Shown: positions 7,318 through 16,052, counted from the stretch's first letter. The stretch is DNA of 33,334 nucleotides from a bacterium (GCA_024224995.1 JAAENB010000182.1:1-33334); one strand, 5' to 3'. Numbers and translations: made by a program. The notes: generated by a model from the letters alone, not told the origin.

Positions 7318-9525
7318 TTATTTCATTTTGATGTTACTGCTGTTGGTGATGTCGCCGCGTGCTTCAAAGGGGATGACGTATATTTTTCCCTGTTTGTATT
7401 TTCGCAGTTTTAGCTGCGTGGCGAATTCGGGCAGGTCATTGGTGAAGCGTTCGTTAAATTCAAGTGCTATTGAAAGTTTTGGAGTAATGAGTTTCCGGTT
7501 TAACGAACCTTTCATTTTCAGTTTAACGTCGGGAGAGTTGAAAATAAACGAATTGATGCGGTAATTTGTTTTGTTGATATCGGCATTCCCGTAGATGATA
7601 TTAAATTCAAGATCTTTTAATTTATACTTAAGAGCCGAAAGCCAGATTCCCAGACCGTTTTGAATACCCGTATTGGCAACTTTCCCTTTGTTGATACTAA
7701 ACCGGATGTTCCCGGTAAAGGTGTCAAGTATGTTATCGCTGATATTAAATTTCAGGTTTGCTTTTCCATCGGCGATTCCAAAGAAACGGTTCTTGAACTG
7801 GTCGCTGAATACCGTAAGAGACTGCACTTTGATCTTGTTAAAAGCCGCAGAGGTGGATACTACGGGAACACCGCCGCCGACGGCAATTCGTCCTTTGCCG
7901 AAAACCTGTCCGTTCATAAACCCGGTAGAGAATTTATTAATAACAATAGAGTTTCCCGAAAGAAAATAGTTTAATTGAACCCGTGAAAAGTCCAGCTTTT
8001 TTATTTTTAATGAATTAATAAATACCTGGCCGGCAATAGTAACCGGAAGATCCAGCTTTGTTGAACCGCTTGATTGCTGTCCGGAATTGTCTCCCAGGGT
8101 GAATGTATTGGCGTTAATATTAATAAAGAATTTGTTAAACGACTGGTCTGTTGAAGCGATGGAGGCCAGGCAGGGATTGCCGTATATTTTTAAGGGAATT
8201 TTTTCTTTTTTGAATGTATTGTTTTTTAACTCCAGGCTGGTATTGATCCCGCTTACTATTTTTTTCCTGGTATCAAATCCCAGGTTAACCAGGCTCACGG
8301 AACCATTATACATTTTTTTTTGATAGTTGAGATTTCCCCGGATCTTTCCAAAGAGTTTTGCCGGAAGGAAATCGAGAATGGGCCGTACGTCACCAATATG
8401 CACGTCGATATTGACAATATTGAAGCTGAGTAAATAAGCGGTATGGCTAAGGTACAGGCTTTTGATTATAGCGGAAGAGGTATCGATCTTCGCGTTAACA
8501 TTGGATAAAAAGACGGTCTCATTAGGCATACTAACTTTGCAATAGCCGCTCACAATGGCCCTTTTTTTTGAGTTAACCAGGGTACATGATCCTTTTACCG
8601 AGCCTTCGATCCCTTGAGGGGTTATTTTTAGATTACTAATCTCGGAAGAAGTAATATGATAGGGTTTTTGGGGAACCATGGCGAATGTATATATCCATAA
8701 GAGTGATGCTTTTTCAACAGAAACATCACCGGTAATTTCCAGCGTTTTCTTTTTTGATTCATCAGGAACGACTATTTTAACTTCCGGCTTAATAACCCCT
8801 CTTTTTTTGGGCAGGATTATTTTACAGTTTGAAACAAGCAGGTTTTCATCATCATCAAATTCGATCCTGGCGTTAACCGTATAGTCACCTTCTATCGTTG
8901 CCAGGTTAAACCCCTCGACGTTTCTTGGGGCTTTTTTGAGTGAGATAACAGCGTTTTCGAGTTTTATATTTGATATCTTTGTTTTAATAACCTGGGAACT
9001 CTCTTCTTCTTTTTCATCCTTGTCTGTCTGCGTAAGCTGGTTCATCATTTTGTCGATATTGGAAAGACCGGTTTCATCGTACACGACATTTATTTTCAGG
9101 TTCTTTAAGTAAATTTGCGTAATATTCAATTCTTTTTGGAGAAGGGCACGTATTGAAAAACCGAGAGCGGCATCATCGGACGCTGCTAAAACAGGGCTCT
9201 CCTTTGTGGGGCCGTTATGGATCTTGAGATTTTTTAACACGATTCCTTTAAGACTGTAATCAATTTCATCAATTGTTATTTTGCGCTGCAGCGTTTTTTC
9301 CGCTTCCGTAATAATGATTTCCTGTAGTTTTTCTTTGGGGTAAAAGACAACAAATAGCGCCGCAGCAGCGGCTATAAGTACCACGAGAATAAGAGTGATA
9401 ATTGACAGGTATTTCAACAATCGCAATTTAACTTTCAGAATTCTTACAATTACCCGGGACAAGAATTTAAGAATTTTAAGTTTTACTTCAAGGATTTTAG
9501 AGATTTTTGCTTTTATTCGACTCAC
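7318..9525 (-). CDS. AsmA-like envelope protein
   Basis: About 735 residues from the GTG chosen here. The open frame runs on to 9615, but that extra part lies inside the preceding gene and has no ribosome-binding site, while GGAAAG sits five bases before this GTG. After a basic N terminus with an 18-residue tandem duplication (residues 10-27 and 28-45) comes one membrane segment (about 41-63, LILVVLIAAAAALFVVF). A long, beta-rich periplasmic region follows. The C-terminal third (IRFSINKGKVANTGIQNG, then SLNRKLITPKLSIALEFN) matches the AsmA C-terminal domain. AsmA/TamB-type proteins bridge the inner and outer membranes and are implicated in moving phospholipids or in outer-membrane biogenesis. 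The gene overlaps the upstream cNMP-binding gene by 29 bases, implying translational coupling. Confidence 0.8.
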   Translation of the reverse strand: MSRIKAKISKILEVKLKILKFLSRVIVRILKVKLRLLKYLSIITLILVVLIAAAAALFVVFYPKEKLQEIIITEAEKTLQRKITIDEIDYSLKGIVLKNLKIHNGPTKESPVLAASDDAALGFSIRALLQKELNITQIYLKNLKINVVYDETGLSNIDKMMNQLTQTDKDEKEEESSQVIKTKISNIKLENAVISLKKAPRNVEGFNLATIEGDYTVNARIEFDDDENLLVSNCKIILPKKRGVIKPEVKIVVPDESKKKTLEITGDVSVEKASLLWIYTFAMVPQKPYHITSSEISNLKITPQGIEGSVKGSCTLVNSKKRAIVSGYCKVSMPNETVFLSNVNAKIDTSSAIIKSLYLSHTAYLLSFNIVNIDVHIGDVRPILDFLPAKLFGKIRGNLNYQKKMYNGSVSLVNLGFDTRKKIVSGINTSLELKNNTFKKEKIPLKIYGNPCLASIASTDQSFNKFFININANTFTLGDNSGQQSSGSTKLDLPVTIAGQVFINSLKIKKLDFSRVQLNYFLSGNSIVINKFSTGFMNGQVFGKGRIAVGGGVPVVSTSAAFNKIKVQSLTVFSDQFKNRFFGIADGKANLKFNISDNILDTFTGNIRFSINKGKVANTGIQNGLGIWLSALKYKLKDLEFNIIYGNADINKTNYRINSFIFNSPDVKLKMKGSLNRKLITPKLSIALEFNERFTNDLPEFATQLKLRKYKQGKIYVIPFEARGDITNSSNIKMK

Positions 9526-10723
9526 GTTTTCTTTCCATGGCTGCTTGCTTTTTGTAAAAATGGACTGTTTTTTCAAGTTCTTCAAGATCCGTGGATATGA
9601 CTTTACCTTCCACAAGTTTTATGTGCTTATCTTCTAATAATTGGACCATGAGAACATCTCCTTTGTCCGGAGCAAGTCCAACCATATTAATAAGTTCCTT
9701 GGTCCCGAACTCAAAGTTATGCTGCTGCCGGGATGCTATTTTTATTTTTTGTTTTTCTATTTGAAGGACCAGGATATCGTAAATTCTACCCAGGTCGTCT
9801 TTTATCATCAGGTTTTCCAGCTGCCGGTAGGCGGTCCATATTCTTTCGCTTAACAGTTGAATTAAGCGGGTAGCCAGCTGCGGCTGGGCCTGGACCATGT
9901 TTTCAAAGTTTGATTTGTTAATTGCCAGTACTGAGACATCTCCAAAGGTGATGGCAGAAGCGCTCCGGGGTTTATTGTCGAGCAGGGCCATTTCACCGAA
10001 GATATCACCCGGTTTGAGCACTGCCAGAAGGACTTCTTCATTAACGATTTTTGTAATTTTAACTTTACCGGTTTGAATTATATAGAGTTCATCTCCGGGC
10101 TCATATTCACTAAAGATCATGGTATTGTCGGCATAGGACCTGTTCATGCTTTCGCTGCTGGGGGGAGCCGCAGCTTTATACGGAGCTTTGAGCTGTTTGA
10201 GCCGCTTTAAAGAATGATCCCGGTGCGAGCCGTTAGGGCAATACTGGACATATCTCTGGTACGCGTATGTCGCGTGACTAAATGCTCTTTTTTTGAGATA
10301 ATATTCACCTATATTAAAAAGATGCGACGGATCTTCTTCAACGGCATTCTTGAAGGTAAGGTTGGTTATTGCCACATCAAAATCTCTTAGTTTCCGGCTG
10401 AAGAAACGGATTATTTTCATTGCTACAGTCGGATTTTTTTGAATAAGAAGACCAAATTGGTCCCGATCTACCGATATGAGGGAGACACTCTCCAGGGAAA
10501 TGGCAGTCTCAATCCGGGAATGGGTGCTCATGCAGGATACAACACCAAAAAAGTCACCGGGACCGCATATTCGAAAGGGCTCTTCCGCTACAACCGGATT
10601 TTCTTTGGTTACTTTTACCTGCCCTTTGAGAATGATATAAAAATTGACGGCATTTTTTTTACCTTCAATGATTATAAACGAATTGGCAGTATAATTCTCC
10701 ACTTTGAACTGGATTGCTGACAT
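9497..10723 (-). CDS. Crp-like regulator with two cyclic-nucleotide-binding domains
   Basis: 408 residues. The first cNMP-binding barrel lies at about 10-125, a helical TPR-like linker (YYLKKRAFSHATYAYQRYVQY) at about 140-170, the second barrel at about 195-310 and a winged-helix-like C terminus at about 315-390. The second domain keeps the phosphate-binding cassette GEMALLDNKPRSASA, including the arginine that holds the cyclic phosphate. The first (GVVSCMSTHSRIETA) is degenerate and probably does not bind ligand the same way. The protein probably responds to cAMP, cGMP or a similar signal in the cytoplasm. DNA binding is suggested, not proven, by the C-terminal part (TKELINMVGLAPDKGDVLMV). 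AGAGG lies just before the ATG. The AsmA-like gene overlaps its 3' end. It stands alone upstream, with 190 bases to the ybaK-like gene. Confidence 0.85.
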   Translation of the reverse strand: MSAIQFKVENYTANSFIIIEGKKNAVNFYIILKGQVKVTKENPVVAEEPFRICGPGDFFGVVSCMSTHSRIETAISLESVSLISVDRDQFGLLIQKNPTVAMKIIRFFSRKLRDFDVAITNLTFKNAVEEDPSHLFNIGEYYLKKRAFSHATYAYQRYVQYCPNGSHRDHSLKRLKQLKAPYKAAAPPSSESMNRSYADNTMIFSEYEPGDELYIIQTGKVKITKIVNEEVLLAVLKPGDIFGEMALLDNKPRSASAITFGDVSVLAINKSNFENMVQAQPQLATRLIQLLSERIWTAYRQLENLMIKDDLGRIYDILVLQIEKQKIKIASRQQHNFEFGTKELINMVGLAPDKGDVLMVQLLEDKHIKLVEGKVISTDLEELEKTVHFYKKQAAMERKRESNKSKNL

Positions 10724-10876
10724 TGTTCCTCTTTTTTGTAGATCTACCCGGCTATACTTCTGTTGAGCATAGGTATTCTACTCTATGATTTTATCACACT
10801 ATCATTAAAATCGGCAATAAATCAAGTAATTTCTATTATTTATTATGCCATAAGCCTAAAAAGTGTATGAAGAGGG

Positions 10877-10908
10877 AGGCGAGCACCGGTCCGGACCGGG
10901 ACTCGCCT
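10877..10908 (-). terminator. Hairpin downstream of the YbaK-like gene
   Basis: AGGCGAG (10877-10883) pairs with CTCGCCT (10902-10908). The interior holds the palindrome CCGGTCCGGACCGG (10886-10899). It starts eight bases after the YbaK stop codon on the minus strand. No clear T tract follows, so termination efficiency is uncertain. Confidence 0.55.
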
Positions 10909-10915
10909 TCAATTA

Positions 10916-11383
10916 TTATAGCCGGGCTTTAAAGTTGATGATTTTGGGATTAACCAGTTTTTCAAAGTCTCGATATTTCATTTTTATCAGCTCAGTATGA
11001 GTTCCGGCATTAAAGCATATTTCATCATCTTTCGAAAGTGATTCGGAAACAAATTCATCCATTCCGTATAATTGTCCAAATGGCGGCATTGCGCCCAGTT
11101 CGCAGTCGGGGAACAGGGCCATTAAGTCGGCTTCCGTGGCAAGTTCTATTTCTTCTGTTTCGAATATCTTTCGGAGAAGGTTGGGATTTACCCGCTGATT
11201 TGCGGTCATTACAGCCATGGTCATCTTACCGTTGATCCTGAGTACCACTGTTTTGGCCAATTCCTTACCGGGAATATGTGCCACATGCGCTGTCCTCTGT
11301 GCTGAATAAGCAAGAGAATGGTGGATACTGGTATAGGGGATGTTGTTGCTGTCCAGGAAATTCTTGATGTTCTGGCCTTTCAT
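10916..11383 (-). CDS. YbaK/ProX-family aminoacyl-tRNA deacylase
   Basis: 155 residues, a complete single-domain YbaK/prolyl-tRNA-editing fold. Family members hydrolyse mischarged tRNAs such as Cys-tRNA-Pro or Ala-tRNA-Pro in the cytoplasm. The conserved lysine in ELAKTVVLRING (K44) corresponds to the catalytic lysine. DCELGAMPPFG (93-103) and FNAGTHTELI (124-133) are the glycine-rich loops that form the substrate pocket. The sequence fits the general YbaK/EbsC group; the exact amino-acid specificity cannot be read. GGAGG seven bases before the ATG fixes the start. It is transcribed alone, ending at the hairpin 10877-10908. It is noteworthy that the window's ProRS is of the type lacking the insertion editing domain. 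Confidence 0.9.
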   Translation of the reverse strand: MKGQNIKNFLDSNNIPYTSIHHSLAYSAQRTAHVAHIPGKELAKTVVLRINGKMTMAVMTANQRVNPNLLRKIFETEEIELATEADLMALFPDCELGAMPPFGQLYGMDEFVSESLSKDDEICFNAGTHTELIKMKYRDFEKLVNPKIINFKARL

Positions 11384-11504
11384 AATCTACCTCCTTATGA
11401 TTAAAGTAACCGGTTATTATTGCTATTAATAATAAAGTAATAAGAGATAATGGAAAAGTGTAATAAATATTCGGGTATGGCGATAAAAGTTTTTGGGGCA
11501 GGGC

Positions 11505-12812
11505 CTAATCTCCCTTTTTACGTTTTTTCTCAAGGCTCAAAAGCCCTTCATACGGGTTTTCCGTAATACTGAGTGCGCCATCGGTGCCGGAGACCGGTGA
11601 AACCGAGAGCCATCCCCGGTCGGCATTGCCAAGGCGGGACTGGATCTTTGAGATTGAAGCAAGGGCAGCCTGCTTGAGCTCCTGGCTTACGGAACTTTTC
11701 GCGAGCTGGTGCAGTTTTTCAACAACGTCAACTGTTCCGCAGGAGCCCAGAGCCGCGATTACCGGCAGGAGAAGAGGCTGGTTTTGTTTTATTAATTCAT
11801 CGCCCAGGAACGGGGAGAGCGTTTCATCTCCAAAAGCTTCAAAAGCGGTGAGGATGGCGATTTTAAGGTCCGGAGCGTCCGGGGATTCATGCTTTGTATA
11901 AAGGGACAGAAGAGAGTCTGTGCTTTTCGTATAGCGCTTTTCTTTAAAAACATCGATAATATTAATAATGCTGCTGTAATTTTTTGCCTTTTGGCCTTTC
12001 GTGAGCGGAGTATTTATTAAAATACGGTGTAAATGGTCCATGCCTTTTTCCGGTAAATGCCTGGCTGCTTCGATCTGTACATCAAGATTCTTATGGTCCA
12101 ACAATGATTCCATAAGTTTTATCATATCATTATCGATAAAATTATTATTAGTAAGCATACGAATATTGTTAATAATAACGGGGCCCGGTTTTTCGGATTT
12201 AATATTTTCCACCAGCCTGTTTTTTAAAGGATAATCAGTATCGCATAATGATGTTGATATTTTCAGCATTGTTCTTGTTATGGAAATTATGGATTCTTTA
12301 GTAAATGATGAAGAATAGAGAACAAAAGATTTCCCGGAAATTTCGATAATATTATCTTTTGCCAGCTGCATAAGTAATTGCCTGGTTTTGGCGTTGAGAA
12401 GAGCCGTAAGGATAAGCGGTTTTGACGCGGAGATTAGCATGTTTTGGTCGAAATCGGCATCGCCGGTCAGGATATCGCCCAAACCCATCTTTTTTTTAAT
12501 TTGTGTTATTTTTGTTTCTTGCGAGATATTTATTTTCCAATCTGCCGGCAGGGTAAGATCGATGCGTATATAGAGATATTCCACCCCTTTTTTTAATTGA
12601 GTTTTGATTAAGATTTTAAGTTTGTTGATTGTACCGGCAGCATGGGTACCCTTGAAGAGGCGTCTTTTTTTTATTGTTAAAGCAAAATGACCGCCTGCTT
12701 CAGTAATAACAGCATCAATAGTCTTTGGTTGTCCCTTTTTTGCAAGCGGTGAGAAGATGTATAATATTATAAGTAATAATACGATGACGAAAAATAATTG
12801 CACGAAAGACAT
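11505..12812 (-). CDS. Membrane-anchored HEAT-repeat-like protein
   Basis: 435 residues. One N-terminal membrane segment (about 4-24, VQLFFVIVLLLIILYIFSPL) is followed by a region of no recognised family (about 40-200). A helical section (about 205-420) has HEAT-like periodicity, for example LDHKNLDVQIEAARHLPEKG, LLLPVIAALGSCGTVDVVEKL and LKQAALASISKIQSRLG. HEAT arrays usually serve as protein-interaction scaffolds. No catalytic motif is seen. It is the last gene of a four-gene run, starting one base after the metallophosphoesterase stop codon, with only a weak ribosome-binding site. Translational coupling is therefore likely. Confidence 0.75.
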   Translation of the reverse strand: MSFVQLFFVIVLLLIILYIFSPLAKKGQPKTIDAVITEAGGHFALTIKKRRLFKGTHAAGTINKLKILIKTQLKKGVEYLYIRIDLTLPADWKINISQETKITQIKKKMGLGDILTGDADFDQNMLISASKPLILTALLNAKTRQLLMQLAKDNIIEISGKSFVLYSSSFTKESIISITRTMLKISTSLCDTDYPLKNRLVENIKSEKPGPVIINNIRMLTNNNFIDNDMIKLMESLLDHKNLDVQIEAARHLPEKGMDHLHRILINTPLTKGQKAKNYSSIINIIDVFKEKRYTKSTDSLLSLYTKHESPDAPDLKIAILTAFEAFGDETLSPFLGDELIKQNQPLLLPVIAALGSCGTVDVVEKLHQLAKSSVSQELKQAALASISKIQSRLGNADRGWLSVSPVSGTDGALSITENPYEGLLSLEKKRKKGD

Positions 12813-12813
12813 C

Positions 12814-13983
12814 TTAGTTGTTCTCTACAAAATTAATGTTGATATTCACCACTTCAGGGCTATTGCCGACCCGAACCGGCGGTCCCCAGGTACCGAAACC
12901 CGTTGAGACATAGAAATGAGTATTTTCTATTTTTTTATAGCCCCGGCTCACCTCGTAGATGGCACTGGTGATAAAATTGATGGGCCACAACTGCCCGTGA
13001 TGGGTATGCCCTGAAACCTGCAAATCAACGGAATTTTCAACGGCAGTTTCAAGATGAAAGGGCTGGTGATCCATAAGGATCAGGGGAAGGTCTTTTTTTA
13101 TCTCAGAGAATAATTGGGGAAGGGTTTTTCTCGTGCTGCCGGAAAACCTGCCCCTGCTCTGATCGTCTCTACCGGCCAGGTGGAAACTGTTATTTATTGA
13201 AATAACCCTGTCCCGTAAAACCGTTATGGAATGATTTTCCAGGTATGTACAGGCATCCGTAACGCCGCCAATGAACTCATGGTTCCCGGTACAGGCAAAG
13301 GTTCCGTATTTCGATTTGATCAATTTCAGGGTCTCACCAAGATTCTGTTCAATTACCGGGGCAAGATCTTCGTCAACAATGTCTCCTGCCAGAAGAACAA
13401 TATCGGCATTAAGGTCATTGAGCATGGTTACCAGTTTTTTAAGTCTTGAGTTACGGATAATATTCCCCAGGTGTATGTCCGTGACCAGGGCAATATTTAA
13501 TGAATTCAAGGGGGAATTTTTTTTGGGTATATCGATTGTTATGGTTTTTAGCCGGGGCCGGGCAGCATTAATACTGCCCGAAAGAACCAGGATCGAAGCA
13601 AGAACGATCACCGCAAGAGCGGTTATTCCTTTTATTTTGGCATAGTTCGTTGTTAAAAAATCCGGGAAAAAACCGGTAAGCTGCTGTAATCCTCTGACCA
13701 GGTCCAGGAATAATACGGCAAGGAAGAAATAAAGCATAAACGCGAGCCAAACAGACCCGGTCCGGATGAAGGCTTCACTGGCTTTGCAAATGGTAAATCT
13801 TTCCAGTATCCTGCCGGCTATGAAAGAGAGAGCAAGGAGCAGAAAGATAACAGTATATACCTTACGCAGGGGGTTATCCACGGGGATTGCCTGCAAGCCC
13901 CTGGTAAATACATATAAATGAAGGGAGGTATATATTGTAAGGACTACAGTAAGGAAAATAATGAAACTGGTGAGCGGTTTCAT
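12814..13983 (-). CDS. Membrane metallophosphoesterase (YkuE/YaeI-like)
   Basis: 389 residues. Four or five membrane segments fill residues 1-140 (for example 5-28, 42-60, 78-97, 118-138). A calcineurin-like phosphoesterase domain follows, with all metal-binding motifs: TDIHLG (D169, H171), LLAGDIVD (D201), GNHE (N234, H235), DHQPFH (H306) and GHTHHGQ (H326, H328). The last motif with Gln and the overall layout match the YkuE/YaeI group. Some of these act on UDP-diacylglucosamine or other envelope lipids, so a membrane lipid or phosphodiester substrate is likely but unproven. The gene starts just after the LapA-like stop and is followed after one base by the HEAT gene, so all are co-transcribed. 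Confidence 0.9.
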   Translation of the reverse strand: MKPLTSFIIFLTVVLTIYTSLHLYVFTRGLQAIPVDNPLRKVYTVIFLLLALSFIAGRILERFTICKASEAFIRTGSVWLAFMLYFFLAVLFLDLVRGLQQLTGFFPDFLTTNYAKIKGITALAVIVLASILVLSGSINAARPRLKTITIDIPKKNSPLNSLNIALVTDIHLGNIIRNSRLKKLVTMLNDLNADIVLLAGDIVDEDLAPVIEQNLGETLKLIKSKYGTFACTGNHEFIGGVTDACTYLENHSITVLRDRVISINNSFHLAGRDDQSRGRFSGSTRKTLPQLFSEIKKDLPLILMDHQPFHLETAVENSVDLQVSGHTHHGQLWPINFITSAIYEVSRGYKKIENTHFYVSTGFGTWGPPVRVGNSPEVVNININFVENN

Positions 13984-13985
13984 TA

Positions 13986-14324
13986 TTATTTTCGATTAAA
14001 TATGGATATTTTTTGGAAAATGCCTTTTTTTTGCGGAGCAGTTTTAGAACCCTGTCCAATATTCCCCATACTCTGGGGCTCTTCCGGGAATTGGGCACCT
14101 TTCTTTTTTTTGCCTTTTTTTTCGGCTTTAGCCCTGGGGTTTCTGATGAGGTGATAGAAAGAATTTAACAGGAATCCTCCGGCAATTCCAATACAAATGA
14201 GAACAACAAGCGGCAGCGAAACTTCCCACATGAGGATGTGAAACATTACCGACTGCATGTTCTGGGTTGCTATTACCGTAAGAATGATGGCGATAACTAT
14301 GAGAATAACCTGTTTTACTTTCAT
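13986..14324 (-). CDS. LapA-domain (DUF1049-like) small membrane protein
   Basis: 112 residues. Two membrane segments (about 4-20 and 36-58) flank a short loop, ATQNMQSVMFHILMWEVSLP. The second helix, LVVLICIGIAGGFLL, is the pattern of LapA/YciS proteins, which are implicated in assembly of lipopolysaccharide and other envelope components. The cytoplasmic tail is strongly basic (AKAEKKGKKKKG). Its ATG shares one base with the stop codon of the STAS gene (TAATG), so the two are translationally coupled. The metallophosphoesterase starts two bases downstream. Confidence 0.8.
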   Translation of the reverse strand: MKVKQVILIVIAIILTVIATQNMQSVMFHILMWEVSLPLVVLICIGIAGGFLLNSFYHLIRNPRAKAEKKGKKKKGAQFPEEPQSMGNIGQGSKTAPQKKGIFQKISIFNRK

Positions 14325-14647
14325 TATATTAATTGATCCTCGTCATTGAAAATGGCAAAATATTTGTCAAGAGATCCCTGCTGTAAAATATGCATCAGGT
14401 CATTGTTGATATTCAGCATAACAAACTGGCCGTTGAGCGCTTTCATCTTTTTATGCATTGAAATAAGCGCGCCAATAATAGATGAATCAATAAAAATGAC
14501 GTTTTTCATGTCAATGGCTACTTTTAGGTTGTTGCTGTCCGTAAGACTGAAAAGTGCCTTTTTCAGTTCGTTTATATTATACAGATTAACTTCTCCGTTC
14601 ACCTTTAGGACTTTATAATCTCCAATATCCCGATATTCAATATCCAT
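14324..14647 (-). CDS. STAS-domain protein (anti-sigma factor antagonist-like)
   Basis: 107 residues, a single STAS domain from end to end. KNVIFIDSSIIGALISMHKKM (about 48-68) contains the DSS motif. The serine at about 55 corresponds to the residue phosphorylated in SpoIIAA-type antagonists by an anti-sigma kinase. No anti-sigma factor kinase or phosphatase is encoded nearby. TCGGAGG precedes the ATG and a good minus-strand promoter lies at 14677-14705. The gene heads the operon that continues with LapA-like, metallophosphoesterase and HEAT proteins. A role in partner switching that controls the envelope genes behind it is inference. Confidence 0.9.
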   Translation of the reverse strand: MDIEYRDIGDYKVLKVNGEVNLYNINELKKALFSLTDSNNLKVAIDMKNVIFIDSSIIGALISMHKKMKALNGQFVMLNINNDLMHILQQGSLDKYFAIFNDEDQLI

Positions 14648-14676
14648 CTACTTCCTCCGACTTTTCTCTTTTGAGT

Positions 14677-14705
14677 ATTCTAAAAAAATTATTGTAATTT
14701 GTAAA
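14677..14705 (-). promoter_or_regulatory. Sigma-70-type promoter of the STAS operon
   Basis: Read on the minus strand: TTTACA (14705-14700), a 17-base spacer, TAGAAT (14682-14677). It lies 30 bases before the STAS start codon with a ribosome-binding site between. Confidence 0.65.
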
Positions 14706-14726
14706 GCAGAAAATATATAAGGGAGC

Positions 14727-16052
14727 TTAGCGGTTTTTAATATTCAATTTTTTATATAATTTTACTATATTTTTGTGTCCTTGTTTCTGTGCGATATAAA
14801 GCGGAGTATATCCTTCTTTTGTTTTTGCGTTTACCTCGGCCCCTTTTTGGATCAGGAGCCGTACAATTTTGATATCGCCCTTGAATGCCGCAATATGCAA
14901 GGCGGAATAATTGTTTATCTTTTTAGCATTCACCTGAGCCCCTTTTTTGATCAGTAATCGAATTATTTCAATATCGCCTTTCATACATGCGAAAAGCAGC
15001 GGTGTGTCCCTGTTGGAATTTTTAGCTTCTATATCAGCACCGTTATCGATTAGAAATTGTACCATTTTTATTTTATTGTGCATTATTGCAATATATAAGG
15101 GAGTGGTTCCGTATGGTCCTTTTATATTAATGTCGGCTCCTTTTTGGATTAATAATCGTACGATGCCTATATTGTTTTTTTCTGTTGCAATCTGTAACGG
15201 GGTGAATCCATCATTTGCTGCCGCATTAATATCAGCTCCGTTTGAGATTAATATGCCTGCAATATCCGTATAGTTCTTATATGAAGCAACATATAAAACG
15301 GTTAATCCGTTTTTATCTTTTGTATCCACCTCAGCTCCGTTTTCAAGCAGTAACCGTACAATTTTTGTTTTTCCTTTGTTTGATGCATGATATAAAGGGG
15401 GGAGTCCATCTGTATCTTTTATAGTAAGATCAGCTCCGTTTTTGAGCAGAAATTCTGCCATTCTTGTTTTGCCGCCCTTTGACGCGTAGTGTAAAGGAGT
15501 AAGTCCTTCGTCCGTTTGAGCATTAATATTAGCACCTCTTTTGACCAGTAATTGAACAATTTCTATTTTATCTTTCTCCAATGCAATATGTAACGGGGTG
15601 AATCCATTATTTACTTCCGTATTAAGATCAGCTCCGTTCTCAATCAGCAATTGCGCGATTTCTGTGTTGCCAAAAGCTGATGCATAGCATAAAGGGGTCG
15701 CATTATGTTTATTCTTTGCATTAACAACAGCTCCCTTTTTTATCAGCAATTGCGCGATTTTTATTTTCCCCTTTTCTGATACAATATGTAATGGGGTGTT
15801 TCCATTTTTATCTTTTGCATTCGCATCAGCCCCTTCCGTAAGCAGCAATTGCGCGATAGCGTATCTGCCGTATCCCGCTGCATGATGTAATGGGGTGTAT
15901 CCTTTGCTGTCTTTTGTACTACTATGATGTAGAAGTGACCTGACTTTTTTTATGTCATTGTTTTTCACTGCGTCATGAATTGGTCCCCCATAGCTTATGG
16001 CTGAAACCGACAAAATCAGTAGTAGTGTTAAATATCTGACTGTTTTTTTCAT
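14727..16052 (-). CDS. Exported ankyrin-repeat protein (13 repeats)
   Basis: 441 residues. A signal peptide (about 1-22, LTLLLILSVSAISYGG) is followed by 13 consecutive ankyrin repeats that fill the whole mature protein. All but the first and last follow the exact 33-residue period without insertions. The consensus is TPLHxA, then a helix, then LLIxxGAdxNAkxxxG. The first repeat is the capping form GPIHDAVKNNDIKKVRSLL, and the last ends in a lysine-rich tail. Ankyrin arrays bind proteins, and export puts this one in the periplasm, at the surface or outside. It is monocistronic: AAAGGAT lies before the ATG, and the STAS operon begins afterwards with its own promoter. Its codons look more A/T-rich than those of its neighbours. 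No enzymatic domain is present. Confidence 0.92.
   Translation of the reverse strand: MKKTVRYLTLLLILSVSAISYGGPIHDAVKNNDIKKVRSLLHHSSTKDSKGYTPLHHAAGYGRYAIAQLLLTEGADANAKDKNGNTPLHIVSEKGKIKIAQLLIKKGAVVNAKNKHNATPLCYASAFGNTEIAQLLIENGADLNTEVNNGFTPLHIALEKDKIEIVQLLVKRGANINAQTDEGLTPLHYASKGGKTRMAEFLLKNGADLTIKDTDGLPPLYHASNKGKTKIVRLLLENGAEVDTKDKNGLTVLYVASYKNYTDIAGILISNGADINAAANDGFTPLQIATEKNNIGIVRLLIQKGADINIKGPYGTTPLYIAIMHNKIKMVQFLIDNGADIEAKNSNRDTPLLFACMKGDIEIIRLLIKKGAQVNAKKINNYSALHIAAFKGDIKIVRLLIQKGAEVNAKTKEGYTPLYIAQKQGHKNIVKLYKKLNIKNR

Noticed and set aside
9526..9615. Thirty-residue N-terminal extension of the AsmA-like protein
   Set aside because: It would start at TTG without a ribosome-binding site and lies wholly in another frame of the upstream regulator gene.
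13874..14154. Overlapping frames across the LapA/metallophosphoesterase junction
   Set aside because: They are shadows of the two real genes; no ribosome-binding sites or family motifs.
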